From: Planctomycetota bacterium
Lineage (GTDB): Bacteria; Planctomycetota; Phycisphaerae; Phycisphaerales; UBA1924
Direction: 5' to 3'
DNA length: 49,901 bases
Assembly (NCBI GenBank): GCA_023432465.1
Contig: JAEYUO010000003.1
Span: 1 to 49,901 of the forward strand
Positions within the stretch are counted from its first letter, which is position 1; each line of letters begins with the position of its first letter. A model generated the notes under the pieces. That model saw only the letters and a list, made by a program, of their open reading frames with translations, had not been told where the DNA came from and did not search any database. This document shows, piece by piece, positions 15,645 to 24,321 of the stretch. Made by a program: the position numbers and the translations under genes.

Positions 15645-15845
15645 TTACTGGGCGAGCCGGATGTTATTGGTCTCCTGAATCTTGAACGGCTGCCCGTCGG
15701 GCGCGATGGTGCGGGCCTGCAGGAAGACCCACACGCACGCCGCCAGCAGCGCGAGCACCGCCACGAACAGAAGGCCGGTATAGACGTTCATCGATGCGCC
15801 GCGCTGGATCTGTCCGCCGGGCATCTGCATCCCAAACTGGCTCAT
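15645..15845 (-). CDS. Small single-helix membrane protein
   Basis: The ATG at 15843-15845 gives 66 residues; a TTG two codons upstream is possible. A transmembrane helix at about 20-42 (NVYTGLLFVAVLALLAACVW) is followed by a short tail ending in NNIRLAQ. No family is recognised. The gene lies 89 bases after the coiled-coil membrane protein on the same strand. The pair may act together at the inner membrane. Confidence 0.6.
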   Translation of the reverse strand: MSQFGMQMPGGQIQRGASMNVYTGLLFVAVLALLAACVWVFLQARTIAPDGQPFKIQETNNIRLAQ

Positions 15846-15934
15846 GGTCAAGGTCTTTCAATCCGGCGGTCGGCCGGGAAGAGTCTGCGTGCGGGGGGGA
15901 GGGAGGGTTTGCCGCGTGCCGCGGGAACGCTTGC

Positions 15935-16792
15935 TTACCAGGTGAGGCGGCTGAGAACCATGTCGCCCGTCTGGACGGAGGTGGGCTTGCCATAGAGGTT
16001 CAGGCGGCCAACGGCCTGCCCGGGCTCGACGGACGTGATGACGACCGATCCGATGAAGGTGTCGCCGCCGCGAACGATGTGCAGCAGCGCATTGGGCTTG
16101 AGGCCCCGGTTCGCGCCCTCGGAGATCACAACAAGGTCGTCACCCGAGGGGCTCTTCATGATGTCCAGCACGCGCGCCCGGACGAGCGGCCCGGCGAGTT
16201 CCCGCGGCTCATCCGCCGAACCGCTGCTCCCGCCGCGCCCGGCGTTCTGCATCGCGAGCTTGGCCTCCTCAAGCTGCTCCTTGAGAGCACGCGAGTTCTG
16301 CTCGAGGACCTCGCGGGCGGACTCCAGATCGTTGATGCGGTCAACCAGGTCGATCTCGCGCTTGCTCGCCGCGAGCATCTCGTTGCGAAGCGAGGTGACT
16401 TCCTGGTGATAGTTCGTGATGACCGAGGCCTGGGTCTGCGTCGTCGCGCCCAGCTGAGCGATCTGGTTGCGGATCGATGCCACCTCGGAGGCGAGGGCCT
16501 CGCGCTGCGCGATCAGCTCGGTCCGCTCACGCTGGAGCTCGCTCACGTTGCGGGAGCGCTCGGCCAGCTCGGTCTGCAGCGTGCGGAACCGCTCCTCGGC
16601 GGTGACGCGCTCCTGGGCAAACTGGGCGACCTCGTTCTTCGCAGCCGATTCAGCCGCGATGCGCCCGGCGCGTTCACCGTTGAAGCTCTCCTTGATCGCG
16701 TTCGCGTTGGCGGCAAAGGCCATCGTCAACGCCGCGAGGAGAAGGCTGAGGATCGCACAGAACACCACCAGAATCTTCGTTACAGCGTGCAC
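15935..16792 (-). CDS. Membrane-anchored coiled-coil protein with C-terminal beta domain
   Basis: The start is GTG (16790-16792), supported by AGGAG six bases upstream. The 285-residue product has one N-terminal membrane helix (about 5-28), a long coiled coil (about 35-185) and a small beta-rich C-terminal domain. That domain contains DLVVISEGANRGLKPNALLH, GSVVITSVEP and VQTGDMVLSRL. The layout recalls MreC (helix, coiled coil, beta barrel), but the sequence is not clearly MreC. It is probably an envelope structural or scaffold protein of planctomycetes. Its own promoter lies about 175 bases upstream. Confidence 0.65.
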   Translation of the reverse strand: MHAVTKILVVFCAILSLLLAALTMAFAANANAIKESFNGERAGRIAAESAAKNEVAQFAQERVTAEERFRTLQTELAERSRNVSELQRERTELIAQREALASEVASIRNQIAQLGATTQTQASVITNYHQEVTSLRNEMLAASKREIDLVDRINDLESAREVLEQNSRALKEQLEEAKLAMQNAGRGGSSGSADEPRELAGPLVRARVLDIMKSPSGDDLVVISEGANRGLKPNALLHIVRGGDTFIGSVVITSVEPGQAVGRLNLYGKPTSVQTGDMVLSRLTW

Positions 16793-16967
16793 AGGAGTCT
16801 CCTGACATGTGCCTCCGCCCGGTCCATGGGCAGGGCCGATTGCTCAAAGTGTGTGACGGTCGTGCTCGGATGCTCTATCCGCTTGTGCCGCCGGAAGGTT
16901 CGATTCGAGTTCAAAAGTCCTTGAAGAGGGGGCGTGACGGGCGTCTGCCTGTCTGATCGGGGCGTGT

Positions 16968-16996
16968 TTGATACCCCAATCCGGACCGGCTGTCAA
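16968..16996 (-). promoter_or_regulatory. Promoter of the coiled-coil membrane protein gene
   Basis: Minus strand: TTGACA (16996-16991), exactly 17 bases, TATCAA (16973-16968). It is placed in the 217-base gap after the HEAT lipoprotein gene and predicts a leader of about 170 bases before the GTG at 16792. No gene is seen in the leader. Confidence 0.65.
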
Positions 16997-17009
16997 CAAA
17001 CCCCCGGGC

Positions 17010-18182
17010 CTAACCGTTGGGAAGAGGCATGTTGCCGGTGATCTTCGCGATCGCCGCCGCCGCCGCCACCCGAACACGACCCGACGGGTCGTCCAGCATC
17101 GGGGTGAGCGTCGCAAGGTTGTCGGTCCAGCCGGTATCGCCGAGCACGAGGGCGGCCTGCGCCCGCAGGACATCGCTGGGGTTTCCCTTATACAGCTCCG
17201 CGATGAACGAGCCTTGGCGATGGCCGAGCTTCGCCAGCGAGCCCGCCGCCGCAAGACGGATCTCCGCGGGCATGGGCTGCCGGTCGCGGTCCCACTCTGC
17301 GGTCAGGAACATCAGGCGATCCACGGAGCCCTTGTCCCCGATCTGCCCGACAATCTGCGCCGCAAGAGCCGTCGCCTCAAGATCCTCGGATCGAGCCGGG
17401 AAGAGCGCGGTGCGGATATCGATCAGCGCATCGTCATCGCCAAGCTTTGCCCGGGCTTCCGCGATCTGAAGCTCCATCATCCGGATCGCCCCCGGCGCAG
17501 CCTTGGAGAGGCCGCGGCGTTGGGCCTCGCGGAGCGGGCCAATGGCCGACTTCTCACCGAGCTCGCCCATGACAAACGCGGCCTGCGCCCGCACCTGCGG
17601 AGACGGATCGGTCAGCATCTCCGCCAGCGGTGTGGGATCGACAGGCCGATCGCAGCGCATCATCGCGTAGATGGCGTTCGCACGCACCTGCGGGAGCGGA
17701 TCACTCAGCAGGGGCTGAAGAAGCGGACTGAGTTCGGTGAGCCGCGTCTTGCCGACGGCCATCGCGGCGATCGCCCGGACGCCGGGATTCGGGTCCGTCA
17801 GCCCCGCCGCCGCAAGAGGCTTCAGGCGGCTCGGCATCGCGATCAACGCCTCGATCGCGTTGGCCCGCTCCTCCGCCGAAGGGGCCGCCGCGGACACGGC
17901 GAGCATGTTGATGGCACGCTCGCGCAACTGGCCGATGGCCACATTATCCGCCCGGGAAGCGGGCGTGCCGGTCGAGGGTGTGCCGACCGGACGGATCGGC
18001 ATCTCCTGCACAACCAAGTCGCTCTCCCGCGAAGCAGCGGGCTCCACGCGGTCGGCGGTGGCGGTGTTGTTGATCGACCTGCGGGCAAGCGGTGCCTGAT
18101 ACGGGCCAGAGCAGCCCGAGGCAGCGAGAATCGCGACGGCGCAAAGGGCTCGGCCGCACTGTGTAAATCCATCCGTGGTCAT
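17010..18182 (-). CDS. HEAT-repeat lipoprotein
   Basis: The ATG at 18180-18182 is favoured over one at 18203 because an AGGAG precedes it and the signal peptide then has normal length. The 390-residue product has a lipobox (AILAASGC, Cys24), a Pro/Thr-rich linker, then repeated paired helices of HEAT/PBS-lyase type. Examples are DPNPGVRAIAAMAVGKT, DPLPQVRANAIYAMMRC, DPSPQVRAQAAFVMGELG and DPSGRVRVAAAAAIAKI. Such repeats bind proteins and have no catalytic role. It would be a lipid-anchored extracytoplasmic scaffold. It follows lnt by 33 bases, so the enzyme that acylates lipoproteins and a lipoprotein share a transcript. Confidence 0.85.
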   Translation of the reverse strand: MTTDGFTQCGRALCAVAILAASGCSGPYQAPLARRSINNTATADRVEPAASRESDLVVQEMPIRPVGTPSTGTPASRADNVAIGQLRERAINMLAVSAAAPSAEERANAIEALIAMPSRLKPLAAAGLTDPNPGVRAIAAMAVGKTRLTELSPLLQPLLSDPLPQVRANAIYAMMRCDRPVDPTPLAEMLTDPSPQVRAQAAFVMGELGEKSAIGPLREAQRRGLSKAAPGAIRMMELQIAEARAKLGDDDALIDIRTALFPARSEDLEATALAAQIVGQIGDKGSVDRLMFLTAEWDRDRQPMPAEIRLAAAGSLAKLGHRQGSFIAELYKGNPSDVLRAQAALVLGDTGWTDNLATLTPMLDDPSGRVRVAAAAAIAKITGNMPLPNG

Positions 18183-18215
18183 GTGTTCTCTCCTGAGCGA
18201 CATCCGTGCCGCGAA

Positions 18216-19961
18216 TCAGCCTTTGACGACCCGCCACATCCACCATACGCCCGCGGCGAGCAGGACCGCCCAAGCCCAGATGTCGCCGATGCGTCCATAA
18301 ATCGTGGGCCTGCGGTTCGGCTCGATGGTCAGTTTAGCGGAAAGCACGCCGTCCGTGTTGACGGGGCCCTTCCCCGCCGGCCCGAGGTGGATGATCCGGC
18401 CGCGGGAGTCGATCGCCGCGGAGATCCCCGTGTTCACCGCACGCACCATCGGCACCGCGAGTTCGACGGTGCGCCACCTGGCGGCCTGAAGGTGCTGCTC
18501 GCGACCGCCCGTGAAGTGCCCGAACCAGCCGTCGTTGCTCAGGTTGAAGATGGCCACCGCGCGAAGACGCGGGCCATCGCACACCAGCCACCGGCAAAGC
18601 CCCGCACGGGTCCCCTCAAAGCAGATCGGCGTGGCGACATGAACCTCCTCCCCGGAGTTCGCCGCGGCATCGCCGGCGCGGACCGAGACGGGGAGGGTGG
18701 ACGGCTTGGTGCCGGGCGTGAGGTTGAAGGCCATCCCGGCAGCGCCCAGGCTGACGATCTTCGCCTGAAGCGCCGGCCAGCGATACACATACGGGATCAC
18801 CTCGCCAAAGGGAGTGAGATCCACCTTGTCGTAGCGTTCGGCCTGAACGCGACCGGAATCGATCAGAAACGCGCTGTTGTGCTCGATGCCGAAGTCCAGC
18901 CGATCCTCGCGCTCCCCGCGGAGACCGGGGGGCGGATCGGGCATCGCGATCGATCCGACGATCAACGGAATGCCGGTCTCCGCCTGGAGCTTGAGCAGGT
19001 CCTGCGCAAGCACGATGTAGGGACTTCGCTCGCCCGCGGCATACAGCCCGGGGTTGTTCGCTCTCCACGCCTCATCAAACTGATCGAGCAGCTCCGGGCT
19101 CAGCGAGATCCCGGGGAACATCGTCTCCGGCCACAGGATCACATCCGGCGGCGGACGGGTCGCCGCCGCCTGACGCGTCAGCTCAGCGAAGCGGCGCATG
19201 TCGGTCTGGCGATCCGTGATCGACCAGCCCATCTTGTTGCTCTGGGGGATGTTGGTCTGCACAACGGCCACATGCATGGCGATCGCATCCGCGCGCGGCG
19301 CGGACTGACGCAGACCGATCACGCTGGTGATGCACCAGACCACCGCGATGACCACCGCCGCCTGGCCGCCCCGTGCACGCGGCGCGCCGGACCACCCCGC
19401 CGCATCCGCCGCCGCGCCCGCCAACGCGTGCACCAGGAACGAAACAAAGTACGTGCCCAGAACGGCCGCCGGCGCAGCAAGCACCGCCGACTCAATCAAG
19501 GGGTGCCCGGCGAGGAACCACGCATAGCCGGTCAGGAGAATCTCGCCGCGAAGAATCTCCGATGCACCCAGCGCAAGCGGCGCAAGGAAACACATCGGGA
19601 TGGGGACGATGCCGGTGGCGCGGCGACGGATCCGCGCAATGAGGTAGACCCCAAAGCCGGTGCACAGCGACATGTAGACGGCCAGGAACGGATACCCGAG
19701 CGTGGTCACTTCGATCAGCCAGCGTTCCTGAAAAAACCACAGGGGCAGGACGCCGATCGCCGCGAGCAGCGCACCCAGCAACGGCCGCTCCGCAGCGCGG
19801 CAACCCGCCCAGATCAGCGGGACGGGCGCGGCGAACGCCAAAAGCCACACATCCACCGGCGGGAATGCCAGCAGCGCAAGCAGCGCGTGAGCGAGGCCCG
19901 CGGCGACAAACTGCCACCAGACCCAGCCAGCGTTGCGTCGGCCTTGGGTTGATCCGGCCAT
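18216..19961 (-). CDS. lnt: Apolipoprotein N-acyltransferase
   Basis: This 581-residue enzyme transfers the third acyl chain to the N-terminal cysteine of lipoproteins in the inner membrane. The N-terminal 215 residues are membrane helices (for example YPFLAVYMSLCTGFGVYLIA). A nitrilase-fold domain follows with the catalytic triad Glu279 (ILWPETMFPG), Lys379 (YDKVDLTPFGE) and Cys447 (ATPICFEG). SNDGWFG and VRAVNTGISA are also typical. A final membrane helix (AWAVLLAAGVWWMW) is present as in E. coli Lnt. It lies between accD (35 bases) and a HEAT lipoprotein (33 bases). The window itself encodes several lipoproteins that would be its substrates. Confidence 0.95.
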   Translation of the reverse strand: MAGSTQGRRNAGWVWWQFVAAGLAHALLALLAFPPVDVWLLAFAAPVPLIWAGCRAAERPLLGALLAAIGVLPLWFFQERWLIEVTTLGYPFLAVYMSLCTGFGVYLIARIRRRATGIVPIPMCFLAPLALGASEILRGEILLTGYAWFLAGHPLIESAVLAAPAAVLGTYFVSFLVHALAGAAADAAGWSGAPRARGGQAAVVIAVVWCITSVIGLRQSAPRADAIAMHVAVVQTNIPQSNKMGWSITDRQTDMRRFAELTRQAAATRPPPDVILWPETMFPGISLSPELLDQFDEAWRANNPGLYAAGERSPYIVLAQDLLKLQAETGIPLIVGSIAMPDPPPGLRGEREDRLDFGIEHNSAFLIDSGRVQAERYDKVDLTPFGEVIPYVYRWPALQAKIVSLGAAGMAFNLTPGTKPSTLPVSVRAGDAAANSGEEVHVATPICFEGTRAGLCRWLVCDGPRLRAVAIFNLSNDGWFGHFTGGREQHLQAARWRTVELAVPMVRAVNTGISAAIDSRGRIIHLGPAGKGPVNTDGVLSAKLTIEPNRRPTIYGRIGDIWAWAVLLAAGVWWMWRVVKG

Positions 19962-19996
19962 GGGTCGATTCTTGGGATGCGTGCCTGGGTGTCAGC

Positions 19997-20845
19997 TCAG
20001 CGCCCGGAATAGTCGATGACGCGTGCAATCTCGCTGCGGAGATCGGCGCGGGAGACGACACGGTCAACCATGCCCGCCTGCAGCAGATACTCCGAACGCT
20101 GGAAGCCCTCGGGGAGGTCCTGCCGGATGGTCTGCTGGATCACACGGGGGCCTGCGAAGCCGATCAGGGCCTTGGGCTCGGCGAGGATGACATCGCCCAG
20201 CATCGCGAAGCTCGCCGTGACGCCGCCCGTCGTCGGGTCGGTCAGCACGCTGATGAACAGCCCGCCCGCATCATCCAGCCGCGCAAGCGCGGCGGAAGTC
20301 TTGGCCATCTGCATCAGCGAAAGCCCCGCCTCCTGCATGCGCGCACCCCCCGATCCGCTGACGATCACGATGGGCAGGTTCCGCGAGGTGGCGGTCTCGA
20401 TCGCACGCGTCACCGTCTCGCCCACCACGCTCCCCATCGAGCCCATCATGAACGACAGGTCGAGAACGCACAGCATCGCGGCGCGGCCCTTGACGAAGGC
20501 CGTTCCGGCGACAACCGCATCGACCTGCCCGGTCTTGATCTGCTCCGCAAGGATGCGGTCCGTGTAGGGCTTGAGGTCGCGGAACGTCAGCGGATCCGTC
20601 GGCACGAGGTTGGTGAACATCGCCTCGAACGAGCCGGGGTCGGCAAGCTGCTTGATCCGCTCCGTCGCCCCGATGCGGTAGTGGTGCGTGCACTCGGGGC
20701 AGACGTGGAGGTTGGCCTCCATCTGCTTGCGATAGATCATCTGCTCGCAGCCGGGGCAGCGGAGCCAGAGTCCCTCAGGAATCGAGCTCTTCCGCGGCGT
20801 CTGCGCCTTGAGCTCGTTCCAGGTCTTCGCCGGGGCTTGTGTCAT
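19997..20845 (-). CDS. accD: Acetyl-CoA carboxylase carboxyltransferase subunit beta
   Basis: The protein starts at the ATG at 20843-20845 (AAGGAACGG upstream) and has 282 residues. It carries the AccD zinc ribbon with Cys30, Cys33, Cys49 and Cys52 (CPGCEQMIYRK...CPEC). The crotonase-fold carboxyltransferase region follows: FMMGSMGSVVGET, IVIVSGSGGARMQEAGLSL, DPTTGGVTASFAMLGDV and GFAGPRVIQQTIRQ. With AccA it transfers CO2 from carboxybiotin to acetyl-CoA, the first step of fatty acid synthesis. AccA is not in the window. The gene lies 63 bases after the histidine-phosphatase homologue. Confidence 0.96.
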   Translation of the reverse strand: MTQAPAKTWNELKAQTPRKSSIPEGLWLRCPGCEQMIYRKQMEANLHVCPECTHHYRIGATERIKQLADPGSFEAMFTNLVPTDPLTFRDLKPYTDRILAEQIKTGQVDAVVAGTAFVKGRAAMLCVLDLSFMMGSMGSVVGETVTRAIETATSRNLPIVIVSGSGGARMQEAGLSLMQMAKTSAALARLDDAGGLFISVLTDPTTGGVTASFAMLGDVILAEPKALIGFAGPRVIQQTIRQDLPEGFQRSEYLLQAGMVDRVVSRADLRSEIARVIDYSGR

Positions 20846-20908
20846 TCTCAACCGTTCCTTGGTCTGCCGGGGGGCCACGCGAACACCATGCGAGCCGGCG
20901 TCAGGGTT

Positions 20909-21547
20909 TCAGGCAGCGGATGCGGCGGGCGCGGGTTCGGCCGGACGCAGACGCGGGTCATTCTTGTCGATCTCGTACCACTCGGGTGTCATCGTCGGCC
21001 CGGAAAGTTTCCAGGCCTCGTTCAGCGAAACGCCCTTGAGGCGGCACCGCAGCACGCCAAGGGCAAACGGACGGAGCACGATGCAGATGCGCGAGCCCGC
21101 GCGGGCCTTGGAGACCGCCCGGGCAACCGCCGGGAGCAGGCGGCCCTGCAGCGAGTCGATCGTCTCCCCCTCGGGAGGAGTCACGCTCAGCACATCCTCC
21201 GTGAACTGCCCCCACGCGCGGGGGTACCGGTCCTCCAGGTCCTCCTGCCGCATCCCCTCCCACAGCCCCACGTGAGGCTCGGCAAGCTCGGGCATCGCGT
21301 GGATGCGGGCAGCAAGTCGGCGTCCCGCCGAGGCCACCAGCTTGGCGGTCTCGACCGACGCCTCATCCGGGGCACAGATCACATTCGCCAGCGTGACCTG
21401 CCCAAGCGATCGGATCAAGGTCTCGATCTCGGCGCGGCCGCAATCGCTGAGCGGCAGATCGCAGGCGCCTTGAAGTCGGCCCCCCCCATCCCAGCACGTC
21501 GGTCCCGTGCGGATCAACAGCAAGCGAATCGCAGCATCCTTGGCCAT
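20909..21547 (-). CDS. Histidine phosphatase superfamily homologue lacking catalytic histidines
   Basis: The 212-residue protein aligns with phosphoglycerate mutase-like phosphatases: LLLIRTGPTCWD at the N-terminus, a substrate-loop stretch GACDLPLSDCGRAEIE, PELAEPHVGLWEGM, and PEGETIDSLQGRLLPAV. The key RHG motif is RTG here (Thr14 in place of the phosphorylated His). The second histidine, normally in VSHGGVIR, is also lost (IVLRPFALGVLRC). Arg13 and the WEG acidic region remain. It is therefore probably a non-catalytic relative that binds a phosphorylated ligand. It precedes accD and lnt on the same strand. A 270-base gap upstream holds no recognisable gene. Confidence 0.8.
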   Translation of the reverse strand: MAKDAAIRLLLIRTGPTCWDGGGRLQGACDLPLSDCGRAEIETLIRSLGQVTLANVICAPDEASVETAKLVASAGRRLAARIHAMPELAEPHVGLWEGMRQEDLEDRYPRAWGQFTEDVLSVTPPEGETIDSLQGRLLPAVARAVSKARAGSRICIVLRPFALGVLRCRLKGVSLNEAWKLSGPTMTPEWYEIDKNDPRLRPAEPAPAASAA

Positions 21548-21818
21548 GAAGTCGCCTCATCTACCCCGCCCGAAATCGCCCTCGCCCGCACCCGAAACGC
21601 ATACGGGGTCAGCGGCCTCTGCTCTGCGGCGGCCCGGGGGTAGTCGGGGCTCGCCGCCGTGCTTCGGATCGCCCGAAGCGAGAGGCAGTCTATCAACACT
21701 GATCGGCGTGGCCAAGCTATCCACACGAGTCTCAGGGTCCGATATCCTATCGAAACGCCAACAAACCAACCTGAATTGGCGGTGCACCTTCCCATCGCCC
21801 GGCCAATACTGGCCAACA

Positions 21819-22553
21819 TCACGGCGTCACCCGGCCGCGAAGTGCCCGGATAACGTCCGGCCGATCGCTCGCCGGCTTCCCAAAGATCGCCGAAGCCGCC
21901 ACCACCACATCGCACCCCGCATCCAGACACGCCTGAACATTCTGCGGACCGATGCCCCCATCCATCTGAACCCGCTGCGTCGGCAGAACGACCTCCGCCA
22001 GCGCCCGCGTCTTCTCCAGCACCCCCGGAATGAATGCCTGGCCCGAGAACCCGGGGTTCACCGACATCACCAGAAGCAGATCAAACGACTCAGCATGCTC
22101 AACCGCGGCATCCACCCCCGTCGGCGGGTTGATCGCCAGGCCCACGGTCACACCCAGCTCCCGCACCTGCGCCGCCACCGAGTCCAGCTCCCCCTCCGGC
22201 ACCACCTCCACGTGGAACGTGATGTGGTTCGCCCCCGCCGCGGCGAACGCCCGGGCATGCGGCAACGGATCCGTCACCATCAGGTGCACATCCAGAAACG
22301 CCCGCGGGAATGCCCGCCGCAGCCCCTTGCACATGTCCGGCCCCATCGTGAGGTTCGGGACAAAGTGCCCATCCATGACATCCAGGTGCAGCAGATCCGC
22401 CGCCCCCTCATCAATCACCGCCTCGCCCGCGGCAACAGGGCTGAGCACCGAGGCGCAGTCTTCCCCCATCCTGGCAAAGTCCGCCGACAGAATCGAGGGC
22501 GCGATCAGGGGCAGCCGACGGGGATTGGTGAACAGGTTCCGCATCGCCCGCAT
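21819..22553 (-). CDS. rpe: Ribulose-phosphate 3-epimerase
   Basis: The 244-residue TIM-barrel enzyme interconverts ribulose-5-phosphate and xylulose-5-phosphate in the pentose phosphate pathway. Signature segments are IAPSILSADFARMGED, LHLDVMDGHFVPNLTMGP (metal and catalytic Asp), LDVHLMVTDP, LLVMSVNPGFSGQAFIP and VQMDGGIGPQN. About ten extra residues (SPVAAGEAVIDEGA) separate the first helix from the LDVMDG strand. The ATG at 22553 is used; one three codons inside is equally possible. It is divergent from the uridylyltransferase gene. Confidence 0.95.
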   Translation of the reverse strand: MRAMRNLFTNPRRLPLIAPSILSADFARMGEDCASVLSPVAAGEAVIDEGAADLLHLDVMDGHFVPNLTMGPDMCKGLRRAFPRAFLDVHLMVTDPLPHARAFAAAGANHITFHVEVVPEGELDSVAAQVRELGVTVGLAINPPTGVDAAVEHAESFDLLLVMSVNPGFSGQAFIPGVLEKTRALAEVVLPTQRVQMDGGIGPQNVQACLDAGCDVVVAASAIFGKPASDRPDVIRALRGRVTP

Positions 22554-22605
22554 GGTACTTGGGCCGCGGGTGGGGAGCGCAGACCGGCGTTCCTAAACTG
22601 CCCAC

Positions 22606-24057
22606 ATGCCCACACTCGAAGCCCTCCGAGCCAAACTCCAGCCCGTTGACCAGGCCCATGTCCTGAACTTCTGGGACAAGCTCTCCCAACCCGAGCGTGA
22701 TGCCCTCACCAACCAGGTCGAGTCCATCGACTGGGCCGCCATGCCCCGCCTCATCGAGCAGTACGTCCGCAACAAGCCCTCCTTCACGCTGCCCCCCGAG
22801 GTCCAGCCCGCCCCCTACTACCCCGTCGATCCCACCGCCCCCTTCCGCCCATGGAACCGCGCTGCCGCAATGTCCACCGGCGAAGCCATGCTCCGCGCCG
22901 GCCAGGTCGCCGCGTTCGTCGTCGCCGGTGGCCAGGGCTCGCGCCTCGGCTACGAAGGCCCCAAGGGCTGCTTCCCCGCCGGCGCAGTCACCGGCAAACC
23001 CCTCTTCGCCATGTTCGCCGATGCCATCCTCGGCGCGTACGACCGCTACGGCGTGCACGTCCCCTGGTACATCATGACCAGCCCGCTGAACCATGATGCC
23101 ACGCTCGAGTTCTTCGCCGCGCACCACTTCTTCGGCCTCCCCCGCAACTCCGTCAGCTTCTTCATGCAGGGCGTCATGCCCTCGATGGACATCGCCACCG
23201 GCAAGGTCCTCATGTGCAGCAAGGGCGAGATTGCGACCAACCCCGATGGCCACGGCGGCTCGCTCCGCGGCTTGCACGCCTCTGGCGCGCTCGATGACAT
23301 GAAGCAGCGCGGCATCTCCGCCATCTCCTATTTCCAGGTTGACAACCCCACCGTCAACCTCCTCGACCCCGTCTTCCTCGGCCTCCACGCGGGCGCGGCC
23401 GGGGGCTCCTCCGCCCAGATGTCCAGCAAGATGATCCCCAAGGCCTACGCCGAAGAGAAGCTCGGCCTCTTCTGCGCCCACGGCGCAGGCCCGCGCAAAG
23501 GCCGCACCGAGATCGTCGAATATTCTGATCTCCCGATGGACATGCAGCGTACAACCCTCCCCGACGGCCGCCTGCGCTTCCTCGCCGGCTCGATCGCCGT
23601 CCACATCCTCGGCCGCGACTTCGTCGAGAAGCTCAACACCGATGCCGCCTTCGACCTCCCCTGGCACCGCGCTGAGAAGAAGATCCCCTGCATCGACCCC
23701 GCCACCGGCGAGCCCATCAAGCCCGCCGCCAACAACGGCGTGAAACTCGAACGCTTCGTCTTCGATGCCCTCCCGCTCTGCGAGCAATCCATCGTCCTCG
23801 AGACCGACCGCATCGAGGAGTTCGCGCCGATCAAGAACGCCGAGGGTCAGGACAGCCCGCAATCCTCGCGCGAGATCCAGACCGAACGCGCAGCGCGGTG
23901 GCTGGAGTTCTGCGGCGTCGCCGTCCCCCGCACGCCCGACGGCAAGCCCAACTGCGTGCTGGAAATCTCCGCTCGCACCGCCAGCACCCGCGAAGAACTC
24001 AAGGCAGCCGGCAAGCTGCCGCGAGCGATCGAGCGCGGGCAGAAACTGGCGATGTGA
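22606..24057 (+). CDS. UDP-N-acetylhexosamine pyrophosphorylase-like uridylyltransferase (UDPGP family)
   Basis: The 483-residue enzyme belongs to the eukaryote-like UDPGP family. The nucleotide-binding loop is VVAGGQGSRLGYEGPKGCFP (about residues 105-124), followed by MTSPLNHDAT, a uridine-binding NPDGHGGSL, and the sugar-binding YFQVDNPTVNLLDP. These match UAP1/AGX proteins, which make UDP-GlcNAc or UDP-GalNAc from UTP and the sugar-1-phosphate. UTP-glucose-1-phosphate uridylyltransferase is the alternative. The helical N-terminus (about 1-95) is also typical. It feeds cell-envelope or polysaccharide synthesis. It converges with a DUF433 gene, whose stop codon begins two bases downstream. 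Confidence 0.88.
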   Translation: MPTLEALRAKLQPVDQAHVLNFWDKLSQPERDALTNQVESIDWAAMPRLIEQYVRNKPSFTLPPEVQPAPYYPVDPTAPFRPWNRAAAMSTGEAMLRAGQVAAFVVAGGQGSRLGYEGPKGCFPAGAVTGKPLFAMFADAILGAYDRYGVHVPWYIMTSPLNHDATLEFFAAHHFFGLPRNSVSFFMQGVMPSMDIATGKVLMCSKGEIATNPDGHGGSLRGLHASGALDDMKQRGISAISYFQVDNPTVNLLDPVFLGLHAGAAGGSSAQMSSKMIPKAYAEEKLGLFCAHGAGPRKGRTEIVEYSDLPMDMQRTTLPDGRLRFLAGSIAVHILGRDFVEKLNTDAAFDLPWHRAEKKIPCIDPATGEPIKPAANNGVKLERFVFDALPLCEQSIVLETDRIEEFAPIKNAEGQDSPQSSREIQTERAARWLEFCGVAVPRTPDGKPNCVLEISARTASTREELKAAGKLPRAIERGQKLAM

Positions 24058-24058
24058 C

Positions 24059-24262
24059 CTACTCGACGGACCGCGCGATCGCCTTCGCTTTCTCAAGCAC
24101 CGCTTCGGCATACTCCCGCTTCACCGTCGGAAACTGCGCCAGGAAGTACTCGAGGTTGTACCCCTGCAGCAAGTGATCAAACAGCGACTCCACCGGCACA
24201 CGCGTCCCCGTGAAGCACGGTGTTCCGCCGAGAATCCCGGGATTGGTCTGCACCGGTTCCAT
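24059..24262 (-). CDS. DUF433 family protein (antitoxin-like)
   Basis: The ATG at 24260-24262 gives 67 residues; a GTG five codons upstream is possible. The protein reads NPGILGGTPCFTGTRVPVES, then LFDHLLQGYNLEYFLAQFPT and VKREYAEAVLEKA. This is the DUF433 signature, a small winged-helix domain often serving as antitoxin next to a PIN-like (DUF5615) toxin. No toxin gene is adjacent here, since its neighbours are the uridylyltransferase and a hydrolase. It is therefore an orphan or a solitary remnant. Confidence 0.85.
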   Translation of the reverse strand: MEPVQTNPGILGGTPCFTGTRVPVESLFDHLLQGYNLEYFLAQFPTVKREYAEAVLEKAKAIARSVE

Positions 24263-24321
24263 ATCCAAAGTGTACACGCCCTGCCCGGTTGGCTCATCGC
24301 CCGAGCGCTTACGCTCTCCTG

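Noticed and set aside
16968..19952. A 994-codon plus-strand open frame
   Set aside because: It is antisense to the HEAT lipoprotein and lnt, both of which have clear motifs. Its Arg/His-rich translation resembles no protein.
21548..21818. A small gene or RNA in the 270-base gap between the phosphatase homologue and rpe
   Set aside because: No frame with a start, ribosome binding site and protein-like composition, and no clear promoter pair or stable hairpin, could be found.
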